From positions 558,001-622,000 of the forward strand of contig JBEWZL010000163.1 of NCBI GenBank assembly GCA_045837725.1: DNA of 64,000 nucleotides, in the 5' to 3' direction. Numbering within the stretch: position 1 is the stretch's first letter; every line of letters begins with the position of its first letter. The DNA is from Vermamoeba vermiformis. Taxonomy: Eukaryota; Tubulinea; Echinamoebida. Made by a program: the position numbers and the translations under genes. Positions 22,639 through 33,105 of this stretch are shown in pieces. A model generated the notes under the pieces. It was not told where the DNA came from. It did no database searches and saw nothing but the letters and a program-made list of their open reading frames with translations.

Positions 22639-25260
22639 ATGTTTACTAATATTGGTACTCGACTCTTCTCAGGGATTATTCGATGCAATAAGTTAGCGGC
22701 ACGATCATCTGCTCGTGTCTCTTCACGCACTCCTGCCAACAAACAATTCAGTCGCAGATTCAACACAAGAAGTGCCCTGAAAAATAAGGAGAAATTAGAT
22801 GACTCACAGAGATTAATTTTTAAAGAAGGATCGGTCGGTAAGAACATGAACAAAATTAGTGGTTAATTTTTGATAAATTCTTGGATCGCGTGCTTCCTCG
22901 TGTCATGTACAAATGCACCAAAATAAGCCATACACATTATTACTTATATTAATTTAAATAATTTTCGTATTAGATCCCTTGTCACGCCTAGGAAAATCTT
23001 TAGGCAAATGGATCTTGGGTGGTATTGTAGTTGGAGGCTTTGGCTATGGTTCTTCAATTACTGTCAACGAAATGTATAAGAATAGCATCGATGCAATTGC
23101 TAAGGGCGAAGACGTCTTGGTACGGATCGCAGATCTATTTCATGAATTCATTCAAATTTTCATTCGCTTCCAAATTCAATTTATTTCCATTAATAGCATA
23201 AATATTTCATAACAGTTTGCTAATTATAATATTTAGACTAATATTGCGATTATCAACAAACTGAACAATGTTACTCCGAACGGAGGTGCTCGTATTCACT
23301 TTTATGCAACACCTGAATTCGTTACAAGTTTGATCAACGCGCTGAATAACTCCGATGCAACTGAGGTAATAACATTCATACTTAATAAGACAATTACGAT
23401 TAATTTTACGTCTTTGCTCGGATGCGCTGATCTTGGTTTGACTACGCTAACGCTAAAAATTCTAATATAGTATGGACATGATACTGAAAGATTTTATTAT
23501 TATAGAATCGTCACGCTAAGATCGAAGCAGTCAAATTATTGTCAGCAATGTGCGACGTCAAAGCCACAGAAGGCCTGATACTGCGTCACTTAGACTTGAA
23601 ACAATTCATTCAAAATTTTGTGTACGATGGCAAGGCTAATGAAGTCATCGAGCCTGTAGCGTTGAACAGCAAAATTGAGTGGATCAATCAAATGGACAAG
23701 TACGTGCCTGAGCCGCAAGAGTCACTTGCAACACTCTCGCACAAATTTTTGAGCAAACTCGCTAATAATCGTAAGTCACATATTATACTAACTCTAACTA
23801 AATGATAATACGATTATAACGACTTAAGTTTATTTTAACAAGCGGATCTGCTATAATTTATAAATTTTGTTCAATTGATGGAACTGAGTTAAATTATGCT
23901 CTCTGGTCGCTAAAGTGTTTTTTTTTCAGCTAAAACACACGACGTATTCGTTCAGTCCGGCTATATTCCATATTTGGCAACTTTGCTCAAAGCCGACAAC
24001 AACCGCGACCGAAGAATTGCTATTGACACCATCGCTCAATTAACGAATTCAAGTACGTTTAATTATAGTTAATAATTATATTATAGTATTTTGCGTATTG
24101 ACATGTACCTTATAGCTGCTGCACGTGTTGAATTGGCAAAGACGGATGTGTTCCGCACTTTGAACAGCTATTTGTACGAGAGCGATGAATTGAAGACTTT
24201 GAAATATGACGGCAAAGATGAGACCCGCGCTACCATTCTCAACGCTAAATTGGCCATGCGACAGTTGTACTTGAGGTACAATCAACTTTGCAAAAATTTA
24301 TCCTTCTTTTAGTATGTACTAATATGGTAATATTTGTAGTGCTACAGCCTTGTACTATTTGAAGACGAATAATCCCGATTGGGAGAAGTGGATGACGTAT
24401 TCCAAGCACAAAGAAATCAGCGCGTTTAATGCCAGCGACGAACAGATCTCGGAAGTGATCTGGCAACAATGTACGATACAACAATTATAGACATATATAG
24501 CATTTATTGTTAAAATAACTAATGGGTCTATTTTTAGCTCGAGTCATTTTGACAGCTGGAGCTTTGGGTCTGATCTGGGGCACGATCTCAAAACGATTAG
24601 CGAGACCTTCACGAAGACACAGCCAGTACTTTAGAAAGGTAATATATACTATAAATAGACTAGCATAGTATTAATTATGTTCGTTATTTAATTTGGTTAC
24701 TAATGCTTCATTTTTAGGGAGGAGTTCCCGCAGCGCTTGGTGCGATGAGTTTGGTTGCTTTTTATCAATTTTATTTGTACGTACAGTAGTTAATATTAAT
24801 AATGAAACGATGGAGATCGTGTTAATAATGAATTTATGTATTTTTAGGTACTTTGAGGGCAAAGCAATTAGAACCTCAGCTATTCCAAACGATCCAATCT
24901 TGTATGACAGCATTAGGTACGTTCAACATACAACTACTATTCGAGAGATATTATGCAACATAGCATTCATAATTCGGAGCTTGTTGAGAAAGTTAGATCC
25001 GGATCGGATGTGCTTGACTAAACTTAGAGTATAATTGTAATGATGTTTGATTTAGACTATTCACCGTTATTATGGCTTCATATATGACCGCTGGTATTCC
25101 ACTCACTCCTTACGCACTGTTGCCCGCATTCGTCAGCATTCACAACTCGTCAAAATGGTACGTGTAAACTATTTGAAAGTTGGCAAACCGCTAATTTTAT
25201 TCTTATTGCTCTAGGGAGGAAGGTTATTATCGTTTAGTAAAGAAATTGCAATTGTTGTAA
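22639..25260 (+). CDS. Mitochondrial-type protein with armadillo-like helices and membrane segments
   Basis: About twelve short exons join in frame from the ATG at 22639 to the TAA at 25258. The N-terminus is a strong mitochondrial presequence: basic and hydroxylated, without acids (MFTNIGTRLFSGIIRCNKLA then RSSARVSSRTPANKQFSRRF). A glycine-rich hydrophobic segment follows (KWILGGIVVGGFGYGSS). The middle has repeated helices that resemble ARM repeats (EAVKLLSAMCDVKATEGL; IPYLATLLKADNNRDRRIAI). The C-terminal third has further hydrophobic segments (VILTAGALGLIWGT, AALGAMSLVAFYQFYLY, TVIMASYMTAGIPLTPYAL), so it is probably an inner or outer mitochondrial membrane protein. I do not recognise the family. 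Its first exon is duplicated upstream at 20220. Confidence 0.8.
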
Positions 25261-25517
25261 CATCTGTACCTGAAATTAAACTTTAAAATTAACGGCAATG
25301 CGATCTCCGATCTGGATCTGATCTTAATGGACTCGTGGTGGATTATTACCTAGTAATTATACTAAATATGTCAATTCTTTAGTAGCGGATTGTACTCCTT
25401 TGATTTCAAAAATAGAGGGTTAAAAATAGAACATTTTTAGGTTATTTTTGCAACGCGTAATTAACCGCATCACCACAACTGTCATTCCCTGTATTATACT
25501 AGTTACATTGTATTCTA

Positions 25518-27033
25518 ATGAGCACTGCTCATTTTTGCCGAGAGATTCGCCTCAATATCTCAAATCTCGAAGCTCCGCAGATCGACTACTTAGATTTGCT
25601 GCCTCCTGAACTTCTAACAAATATTCTCGAACGTCTTGATTTTAAATCGCTACTAAGATGCACGTCTCTATCGCAAAAATGGTCGAAAATTGCTAACGAT
25701 CTGCACCTTGTAAGTAAATTATTTTTGAAATTAAATTTCTAATTGTTACGTCTCTAAAAGTGGACTCAGCTGTCACTAAAGTTACTAGGGGGTAAGTAGC
25801 TTGTATTAAAAAATATATCGGCCTTTCTAACGAACCGCATTGTGCAGATGCCGAAATTAGCCTTTCGAAACTCGAATCCGTACAGAACTGCAAGAAACTT
25901 TTTAAAGGTATCTCTAACCAGATATGTTATGCAATAATTAATATGCTATAGTATTATTAAAAAATGCCTACGAGCACAAAGAGAAAGATTCTTCGGGATC
26001 CAACATTTCACCGAAGGAAATGAAAGGGATCAACGCTAGAGTATTATTATTGGGGGATGATGGAGGTAATATATTAATATTACATGGTTATGTTAGTATT
26101 AATGCAGATCTAGTCGGAAAAACGAGCCTTTTGATTAGATACACAACGGGCACCTTTCCAACGAGTTATTTGCCCGATATTTTCGACAATTATCTTTGCA
26201 GTGAGTATATTATGCCTTGCTTTAAAGCTTTGCTAATCAAAATATTATAGGGAGGTCATACAACGGAATACCGTTGATGTAAGTTTGGATCCAAAAATAG
26301 ATGCGATCCGTTAAGAAATTTAAATTAATGCAAATTATAGCGTATCGTTAGCCGAAGATGCCGCTGGTTGCGCAGAATATGAACGAGTTCGTAAGTCTCT
26401 TTACAAATTCAGATCTTAATCTGGTTCGAGATCTGATCTTTACGACAGGTCCCCAAAACTACAAAGGCACCGATGTTGTGTTATTAGCGTAAGCAGTATT
26501 CTACGCAAGACCCTCTTAAATAACAATCATATTAGATTCTCGTTGGTAATTCCTAGTTCGTTCGAGAGCATTCAAAACAAGGTACCTTGCATGAATAAAA
26601 AATCAACTTCGTGGGGCTCAATTTAATTTTTTCCACAGTGGTTCCCTGAAGTTCATCAATACATCCCTGACGCCTATATAGTCCTCGTTGGCACTCAAGC
26701 AGATCTGAGGTAAGATCTTGTACGCTTGTTGAGAGATCTAATTCTGTTGTTACAGAGACAAGCCCAGCCCTGTAAAAGATCCTAAAAAGAAGAAAGTGAC
26801 TCCGATAACAGATGAACAAGTAAGAAACTTTATTGAGTAACGAACATATTCTTAACAATTTTTAGGCTGAGATCTTGCAGCAGACTATCGGTGCCAAGAG
26901 ATACGTCACGTGCAGTTCATTGACGGGCTACAATGTCACCAAAGTGCTGGAGACTGCATTCGCCATGGCTGTCAGTCGCGTGGTCGAGAGCTCTTTTGAC
27001 GAGTCCAAGCGAAAACGATGCGTGATCATGTAG
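25518..27033 (+). CDS. F-box domain fused to atypical Rho-family GTPase with CaaX box
   Basis: About eleven exons read in frame. Exon 1 (25518-25709) and exon 2 (25761-25791) encode an F-box: LDLLPPELLTNILERLDFKS, LLRCTSLSQKWSKIANDLHLW. Exons 25848-25907 and 25952-26065 give a helical linker into MKGINARVLLLGDDG. With the acceptor before 26114 the P-loop is GDDGVGKTS, exactly spaced as in Rac/Rho. Switch I is YLPDIFDNY, with Asp where Rho proteins have Thr35. Switch II is EDAAGCAEYERVRP, with Cys at the Gln61 position. Later motifs are GTQADLR (normally TKxDLR) and CSSLTGYN. It ends KRKRCVIM, a polybasic CaaX box. Nucleotide binding is plausible; GTP hydrolysis is probably weak, as in Rnd/RhoH/RhoBTB. 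The MKGIN methionine could instead start a separate Rho gene, so the fusion rests on the in-frame linker exons. Confidence 0.72.
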
Positions 27034-27550
27034 CGCACTGCCTATTCTTCATCCAATAGCACATTGCATCGAGACCTATGTGTTTTTTTGGCATCATAGA
27101 GTGCGATGTAGATTGGTCACTGTCACGTGACTTTGCTTCCGGACGTCGGTGACTTGCCCGGCCCTAGACAGCCAAAGAAATTCGTCGCGACTAAGAGAAT
27201 AGAGGCATTACTAGCGATGCAGAAGAACAGATCGAAAAAACTCGCAGACTTCGGTGGTTTTGAACGAAATTTCGTTCGGTCGTACTCATTCCGTCCGGTA
27301 GTTTGATCCTGCGTTGCAAAGGCGGATCCATTTCGACAGAGGTTGAAGACCTGACGTATGATGAAGCGGATAACCTTAGAGATATTGTAAGTGAGAAAAA
27401 TGGCCGCCAGGTAAAGATATATTCAGATGTGAATTAATCGATTTACAACTTTAAATTAGTGCTAATTTTGGCAAAGCAATTTAAACGAAGAAATTGCAAT
27501 TAACGTATTATTTTCCAGTTGTTTGAACGATTAGCAACAATAGCTTAATC
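27034..27550 (+). other. Intergenic region with an exon-like block upstream of propeller gene A
   Basis: An open block at about 27280-27386 reads LILRCKGGSISTEVEDL and is followed by GTAAGTGAGAA. A related block with the same donor lies upstream of propeller gene C (31205-31284). It may be a leader exon or a remnant of a duplicated gene. The TTTACAACTTTAA promoter motif follows at 27442. Confidence 0.35.
27442..27454 (+). promoter_or_regulatory. Shared 13-nt promoter motif, propeller gene A
   Basis: TTTACAACTTTAA, about 100 bp upstream of the ATG at 27551. The identical 13-mer precedes the other two paralogues at similar distance. Confidence 0.6.
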
Positions 27551-29097
27551 ATGATAGCAAAGCTCGGTCTATTAGTTCTGGCACTTGGTTCAATTTTGGC
27601 GTCGGATCTGCCGGTAACTCGTTCGACAATTAATTAAAAAATAATTACTTACTAATATACGTGAAAAAGATTTTCCAAGTCCCTGCTAACTCAGCGCAAG
27701 CAATACCATTTCAACGAGGCATTCTCGCCACGGCATCGTATGGCGGAGATTACATCATTTTGCCTAATGGCTCCGAAATGCGGATCTTGAAACGAGACAA
27801 CTCTTTGGGTCTCTTTTACTCTCGTTGGGTAACAGCACTAGCTTGTAATGACGCGGCTACGAATGGTGTTTGGTTCGCTTGTGCGGCTCCGGATGGGCTC
27901 AAACTTTTTACGTTCAACGAGACTACGTCCAACTACGGAGTTTTATTGGCTTATCCTGGAACTTTCTATTGGACTGTGCAGTTCTTATCGGATGGAAGTC
28001 TCGTTGCAGCTAATAATGTCAGCCTTGTGACACGTGTCAACAGCGGTGACACTTGGAACATTGTCGACGAGACGATCATTAACACAGGACCTGAAATATT
28101 GCCCAAAGGTGTCATCATGCATTTAACCGATACAAGACTCGTTTACGTGCAGGACAACAACAATGCAATCTTTATGCAACGTAACGCCAATTACTCTTGG
28201 ACGCAAGTCGATCAACAGCCGTTAGCATCATTCGCAGCGTCGTTGCTTTTCAATGTCATGTGGTTCAACGACACGTTGATTGTAGTGTATGGATTCAGTG
28301 CTCCTCAGCCTAACAGCTACAGCAGCAGAATGCAAGTGCTTGTCAAAGCCAACAACGTCTGGAACGTCACGTTGGACATTACTGGTGGAGGAATTGTCGA
28401 GCCCTATGGCAGTGTTGGATCCAGTTTAGTACAGCTGTCGGATACACAAGTACTGATTGGCGCTCCGCTTGATGGCATTGTCAATACCAGTTCGTACGTT
28501 GGTGTTGGAAGCGTTTTAGTGCTTGAACGAAGCGACACTATGCCCTGGACGATTACAGCTCTGATTCACAACGAGCCTCGAGATCGATTGTGGGGCGCAA
28601 GTCTGCTTAAGACTGATACTTACGTGCTCGTGTGGTCGTGCCTGGTGGCTTTGACAACCCCCCAAGAAGTCATGTGCGGATTTTCACCACTTCCGTTCTG
28701 TTTGACGGATCCTGTTGACGTCACGTGCTCCAATCAACAGCTCAACTCGTGTTCCGATGCGACTGACGTCAACTTGGATAATCTGTACACGATCCAAAAC
28801 TCCGAATGTGGAGCCACGAGATCGACCGACTTTTCGTTCAGCAACAGCGGCTTGGAGATTTCATTTGCTTTCACGCGATATGGCGTGCAAGTGGGCTCTT
28901 GTAATGCGACTTTGACTTGTCCTGCTGTCAATGAACCCACGACAGCGACACAGCCGACAAGTTCTAGCGTGCCCATTGCCAATCAAAATTCGCCTGTTAG
29001 TGGCTCTAGTCCAAGGAGCAAAGTCAGCACTGCTTTCACCGAAGGATTATCTCTATTGGCGACTTTTGCTGCGGTTGCTGCCAATTTTATTTTGTAA
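27551..29097 (+). CDS. Secreted beta-propeller-like surface protein A, GPI-type C-terminus
   Basis: Exon 1 (27551-27613) encodes only a signal peptide (MIAKLGLLVLALGSILASDL). One intron follows, and exon 2 (27670-29097) carries the rest. The exon 2 start after AAAAG matches the phase of the two paralogues. The body of about 430 residues has repeating beta-rich blades (YIILPNGSEMRILKR; LKLFTFNETTSNYG; VQFLSDGSLVAANN; VLVLERSDTMPWTITALI) resembling FG-GAP/integrin-alpha-like or kelch-like propellers; the exact family is uncertain. A Cys-containing C-terminal domain (FCLTDPVDVTCSNQQLNSC ... CNATLTC) precedes a Ser/Pro/Thr stalk and a terminal hydrophobic stretch (LSLLATFAAVAANFIL) typical of a GPI signal. 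First of three tandem paralogues. Confidence 0.87.
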
Positions 29098-29106
29098 TCC
29101 GAATCA

Positions 29107-29112
29107 AATAAA
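29107..29112 (+). promoter_or_regulatory. Polyadenylation signal AATAAA of propeller gene A
   Basis: AATAAA ten bases downstream of the stop codon, in ATCAAATAAAGCTAATTCC. Confidence 0.55.
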
Positions 29113-29362
29113 GCTAATTCCACGATTCATATCTCTTGTAATTCAGTTATTATTTTACTCAGCATGAACAGTAGAATATCTGTCAACATCAGCTCGATTA
29201 AGTTGATGAGTAGATCACTTCAATCGTCTTTCGGTTAACTGGGCAGCGGAATCAATACGGAGAGCAGTTTCCTATTCTAGTTACTAAAGTTCGTATCATT
29301 AGGATGATTTTGGTGTGATTAAGGGCCCCGCAAAGTTCAGGACAAGTTTGTGAACCAAGAAC

Positions 29363-29375
29363 TTTACAACTTTAA
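29363..29375 (+). promoter_or_regulatory. Shared 13-nt promoter motif, propeller gene B
   Basis: TTTACAACTTTAA about 90-100 bp upstream of the ATG at 29465, identical to the motif before genes A and C. Confidence 0.6.
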
Positions 29376-29464
29376 TTAAAACTATTCCTGGCGTTGCGAT
29401 TCTTTGTTCAATTCAATTAATTTAACTGATGATTAGAACACGACACATCATAGCGCACTATTCA

Positions 29465-30815
29465 ATGAAATTATACGTGATATTATCACTATTTGTTGTG
29501 CAATCTTTGGCTGGCGATCTACCGGTAAGATACGTAACTAACGATATGATGGTATTTATGCATTATGCAGGTATTCAAAATACCCACTGCCTCCACCCAA
29601 GCAATCTCCTCTACGCAAGTGAATCATCTTCCCGCATCTGTCGCTGGAAATTATCTCATAATGGGCAATGGCAACGAAATGCGAATCTTATCAAAGGATC
29701 CATCGTCGGGTCTCTTCTATACTCGTTGGTTCACATCTCAATCATGCTACGCCGTTGCAACCAATGGAGTTTGGTTTGCTTGTGCCTCCGACACGGATCT
29801 GATCCTCTTTACCTTTGACGAATCATCATCTAACTATGGAACGATGCTGACGTACCCTGAAGTCTATGCAAACGTTCAGTTCTTATCCGACGGCAGCTTG
29901 GTAACCGTTAACGAGACTACTGTGGTGACACGTGTCAACTCTAGTGGCACTTGGAACGTCGTTGACACGACTTCCATTAACGCCGCACGAGAAGATCCTT
30001 TTGGTGTTGTGGTCCACTTGACTGAGACAACGTTAGCTTATGCTCTAGGAAACAACGCGTACTTGATGCAACGTAATCAGAATTACTCTTGGACCGTGCT
30101 CGAACAAGTGCCAATTTTGTTCAACGATACAAAATTTCCTGGACAGATCTTCTGGGCAAATGACACACTTCTTGTGACCTACGTATTCCACACGTCAATT
30201 GTCGATTGGAGTTCGGGGGTGCAACTACTAGTGAAGACTGACAATGGCTGGAACGTGACACTTGACACGCAAGGAGATGGCTATGTGGAAATGAACGGCG
30301 GCCTTGGTACTGTGTTACTGCCTCTATCCGAGACCCAGATTCTTGTGAATGCCTTGTTTGATGGAACTGCCACAAGGGGCTTCTTCGGCGTGGGCAGTAT
30401 CTTGCTGCTAGAACGCGGATCCGATGGTCAATGGAGAATCACATCGCTTGTTCAAAACACTGTTCGAGACGAGATGTGGGGCCTTAGCATGCTGAAATCT
30501 GACCGAGACGTTCTCATTTGGAATTGCCGTGTGATCACTAATGGCATGTTCGAGTCAATGTGCGGATTCGTACCAGTGCCGTTATGCTTCAGTGAACCAA
30601 TTAGCGTCACGTGCCTCGATCAACAACTTGCTTCGTGCGCGAGCGTTAGTAACTTCAAGGTTGACGAACTTTTTACGGTTAAAAACGCCTGCGGAATGTC
30701 TGAAGTAGCGTCTCGTGCATCATTCAGTGCTCGTGGACTACAAGTATCGTTAGAATTCAGCAGATTTGGAGTGCAATTAGCCGCGTGTAATGCGACTGTG
30801 ACTTGTACCAATTAA
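29465..30815 (+). CDS. Secreted beta-propeller-like protein B, lacking the C-terminal anchor
   Basis: Exon 1 (29465-29524) encodes the signal peptide MKLYVILSLFVVQSLAGDLP. Exon 2 (29571-30815) is closely similar to genes A and C, with the same blade motifs (MRILSKDPSSGLFYTRWFTS, VQFLSDGSLVTVNE, SILLLERGSDGQWRITSLV) and the same Cys module (CFSEPISVTCLDQQLASC). The protein stops right after CNATVTCTN. The Ser/Pro/Thr stalk and the terminal hydrophobic stretch that both neighbours have are missing. The product should therefore be released rather than anchored. Whether the tail was lost here is inferred from its presence in both flanking copies. Confidence 0.87.
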
Positions 30816-31434
30816 CACAAGTAAATAAATTGGAAGAAGTAACTACTACTGTGGCACGATTTCTTCCTGCTTCGGAAGTAAAAATCAATTTAAGATGACA
30901 GTTAATGTGAAATTTCTCTAGTGCAACGTCATAAAACAACCATGGATCTTAGGTCTAAGTGAAATAATGGAGCATAGGAGCATTACCTGTAGTAGCTTTC
31001 TCGTAAGTCCCTCGTCTTGTTATATAAGTCGCGTTTTCAAGCGGAGATCTTCTCCGCCAGTTGCCGAAAATACTGGATCGGAGCAAGAATTGACATAAGA
31101 CGTTCGGATTGACTCTCGAGCATGTAATATTGGTAAGCATATTAACTAGTTAATATCTGAGATCCTAGACAAGGTACATTCGAAGTCGACACCTTTGATG
31201 TTTGGAATACTTATCAAGGGCGGATCAGTAATCCGACAGACAGTAGACCTCAATAACGATGCCGAGGACATCTAAAAGAATAGTGTAAGTGAGAATAAGA
31301 AACGCAAAGTCTATAGAGATTTATCCGATCTTTGATCGCGAATCACCTTTACAACTTTAATGGTTAATCATAAACTATTTATAGCTAAGATTAATCTATC
31401 TAATATCAGAAGTAACGTGAAGGCAACAGCAGAG
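30816..31434. other. Intergenic region between propeller genes B and C
   Basis: It contains a poly(A)-like AATAAA near 30825, an exon-like block at 31205-31284 ending in a GTAAGTGAGAA donor (compare 27280-27400), and the TTTACAACTTTAA motif at 31348. No complete gene is visible. Confidence 0.4.
31348..31360 (+). promoter_or_regulatory. Shared 13-nt promoter motif, propeller gene C
   Basis: TTTACAACTTTAA about 75-87 bp upstream of the ATG at 31435, identical to the motif before genes A and B. Confidence 0.6.
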
Positions 31435-32987
31435 ATGAATAGCGTTATTACGAAGTCAACTCTTTTCGTGTTATCAGTTTGCCTGTTTAGTGCGTGGGCA
31501 GCGGATCTGCCGGTAAGTGAAACAATGCCACTAATTTAAAATACTAATTTTTGATTCAGATATTCAAAATTCCTGGAGCTCCAACGCAAGCCCTAAATTA
31601 CCCCCAAATCGCTTTCCTCCCTGTGTCCTCGGCTGGCAATTACACGTTCTTGGCGCTTTCGGGTCAAGTCCGGATCTTGAAACGAAGCGAATCTTCTGGC
31701 CTATTCTACGCTCGTTGGTTCACTTCACTTAATTGTAACTCAGTCGCTACTAACGGCGTTTGGTTTGCCTGTGCATCAAGTTCCGAACTTCAACTCTTCA
31801 CGTTCAACGAGGCTACATCCAGCATTGGGACGATGATAAAGTATCCTGAAGGCTATTATAATGTTCACTTTTTACCCGACAACTCTCTTGTTGCCATGAA
31901 TACCACTTCCTTAGTGACACGTGTCAACAACGGTGCCGCTTGGGACATTGTTGACGAGACAACGATTAGCGCTACAAATGTCCCTCCAGTTGGTGTTCCA
32001 ATGCACTTAAATGGCCCTTATTTGGCTTTTCTCAGCGGCAACTTCACCGTATTGATGCAGCGTAACGATAACTACACTTGGACGGAGCTTGAACGAGTCC
32101 AAATAGTGCACGATGGCGATGCATTAACACCATTCAGACTTTTATGGATCAACGACACAATTATTATGACCAATGCTTTTGACGCGCCAGTCGATGGTTA
32201 CGATGTCCTGCTCAGAGTTTACGTCAAGAACCAGAACGCTTGGAACATCACACTAGAGACTTCCGGCAAAGGTATTCTCCAGCCTACTGGATCAATTGGC
32301 ATAGACGTGTTGATGCTCTCCGAGACGAAAGTGTTGTTGGCCGCCCTTTTCGACAACTTCGCTAATGTCCCTGACTATAACGGAATTGGCAGTATTGTCT
32401 CGCTTGAACGAGGTGCAGATAAGCAATGGAGTATTACAGCGCTAATTCAACAAGAAGTCAAGGACAGAATGTGGGCTGCTAATTTGGTCAAAACCGACCA
32501 AGAGATTCTCGTTTGGAATTGCATTTATGTTCCAAATTCCGGTCCTCTCACAAACGAGGTAATGTGCGGCTTTACCCCAGTGCCATTCTGCTACAGCGAT
32601 CCGATTGACGTGACGTGCATCAATCAACAACTGACATCGTGCTCTGATTTGAAAAGTTTTGTAACGGAAGATCTGTACACGATCAGCAACCCTGGATGTG
32701 GAATTCAATCGGTCGTCTCTCAAACCTCATTCAGCGGACAAGGCGTGGAGATTTCACTCGACTTTTCCAGATTTGGCGTAAAGCTGGCCTCTTGCAATGC
32801 CACTGTCACGTGTCCCTTATTGAATGTACCTTCTGATGCACCACAAGGATCAATCACAGAACCAACCAGCGTTCCAAAATCAGTTGCTGTGCCCGTCGCG
32901 AAGACTGGCAACAATGTCTCGGGATCGTCACGCACAATCCTTTCTTTGACAGCTGTCATCATAGTTCTTATTGCAACTACATTGTAA
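31435..32987 (+). CDS. Secreted beta-propeller-like surface protein C, GPI-type C-terminus
   Basis: Exon 1 (31435-31512) encodes a signal peptide (STLFVLSVCLFSAWAADLP). Exon 2 (31560-32987) is the propeller-like body (YTFLALSGQVRILKRSESS, VHFLPDNSLVAMNT, SIVSLERGADKQWSITALI) followed by the Cys module (CYSDPIDVTCINQQLTSC ... CNATVTC), a Ser/Pro/Thr stalk and a C-terminal hydrophobic segment (ILSLTAVIIVLIATTL) ending at the stop. That is the layout of GPI-anchored proteins. Multiple N-glycosylation sequons occur. The conserved intron after DLP is shared by all three paralogues, so they arose by tandem duplication. A cell-surface recognition or adhesion role is inferred. Confidence 0.87.
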
Positions 32988-33003
32988 GAGAGAATTGTTA
33001 GCA

Positions 33004-33009
33004 AATAAA
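33004..33009 (+). promoter_or_regulatory. Polyadenylation signal AATAAA of propeller gene C
   Basis: AATAAA 16 bases after the stop codon in GCAAATAAAGTATG. Confidence 0.55.
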
Positions 33010-33105
33010 GTATGAAAATACATGTTTGTTTTAAGTGAAATTTGCTTCACTGTTTATTTTTCGAGATCTACACTTGATCACGAAACACGAGCTAATGTAA
33101 CACGA

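Larger units (their letters stand above)
18370..22890 (+). repeat. Tandem segmental duplication, two units of about 2.2 kb
   Basis: Unit 1 runs from about 18370 to 20476 and unit 2 from 20638 to about 22890. Each holds a six-exon C2-Cys-CaaX gene, its poly(A) signal, and exon 1 plus the start of intron 1 of the mitochondrial-protein gene. Conservation extends into introns (for example GTAATTCTGAAATACGTC after the second exon of both), showing DNA-level duplication. Only unit 2 is followed by the rest of the mitochondrial gene. Confidence 0.88.
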
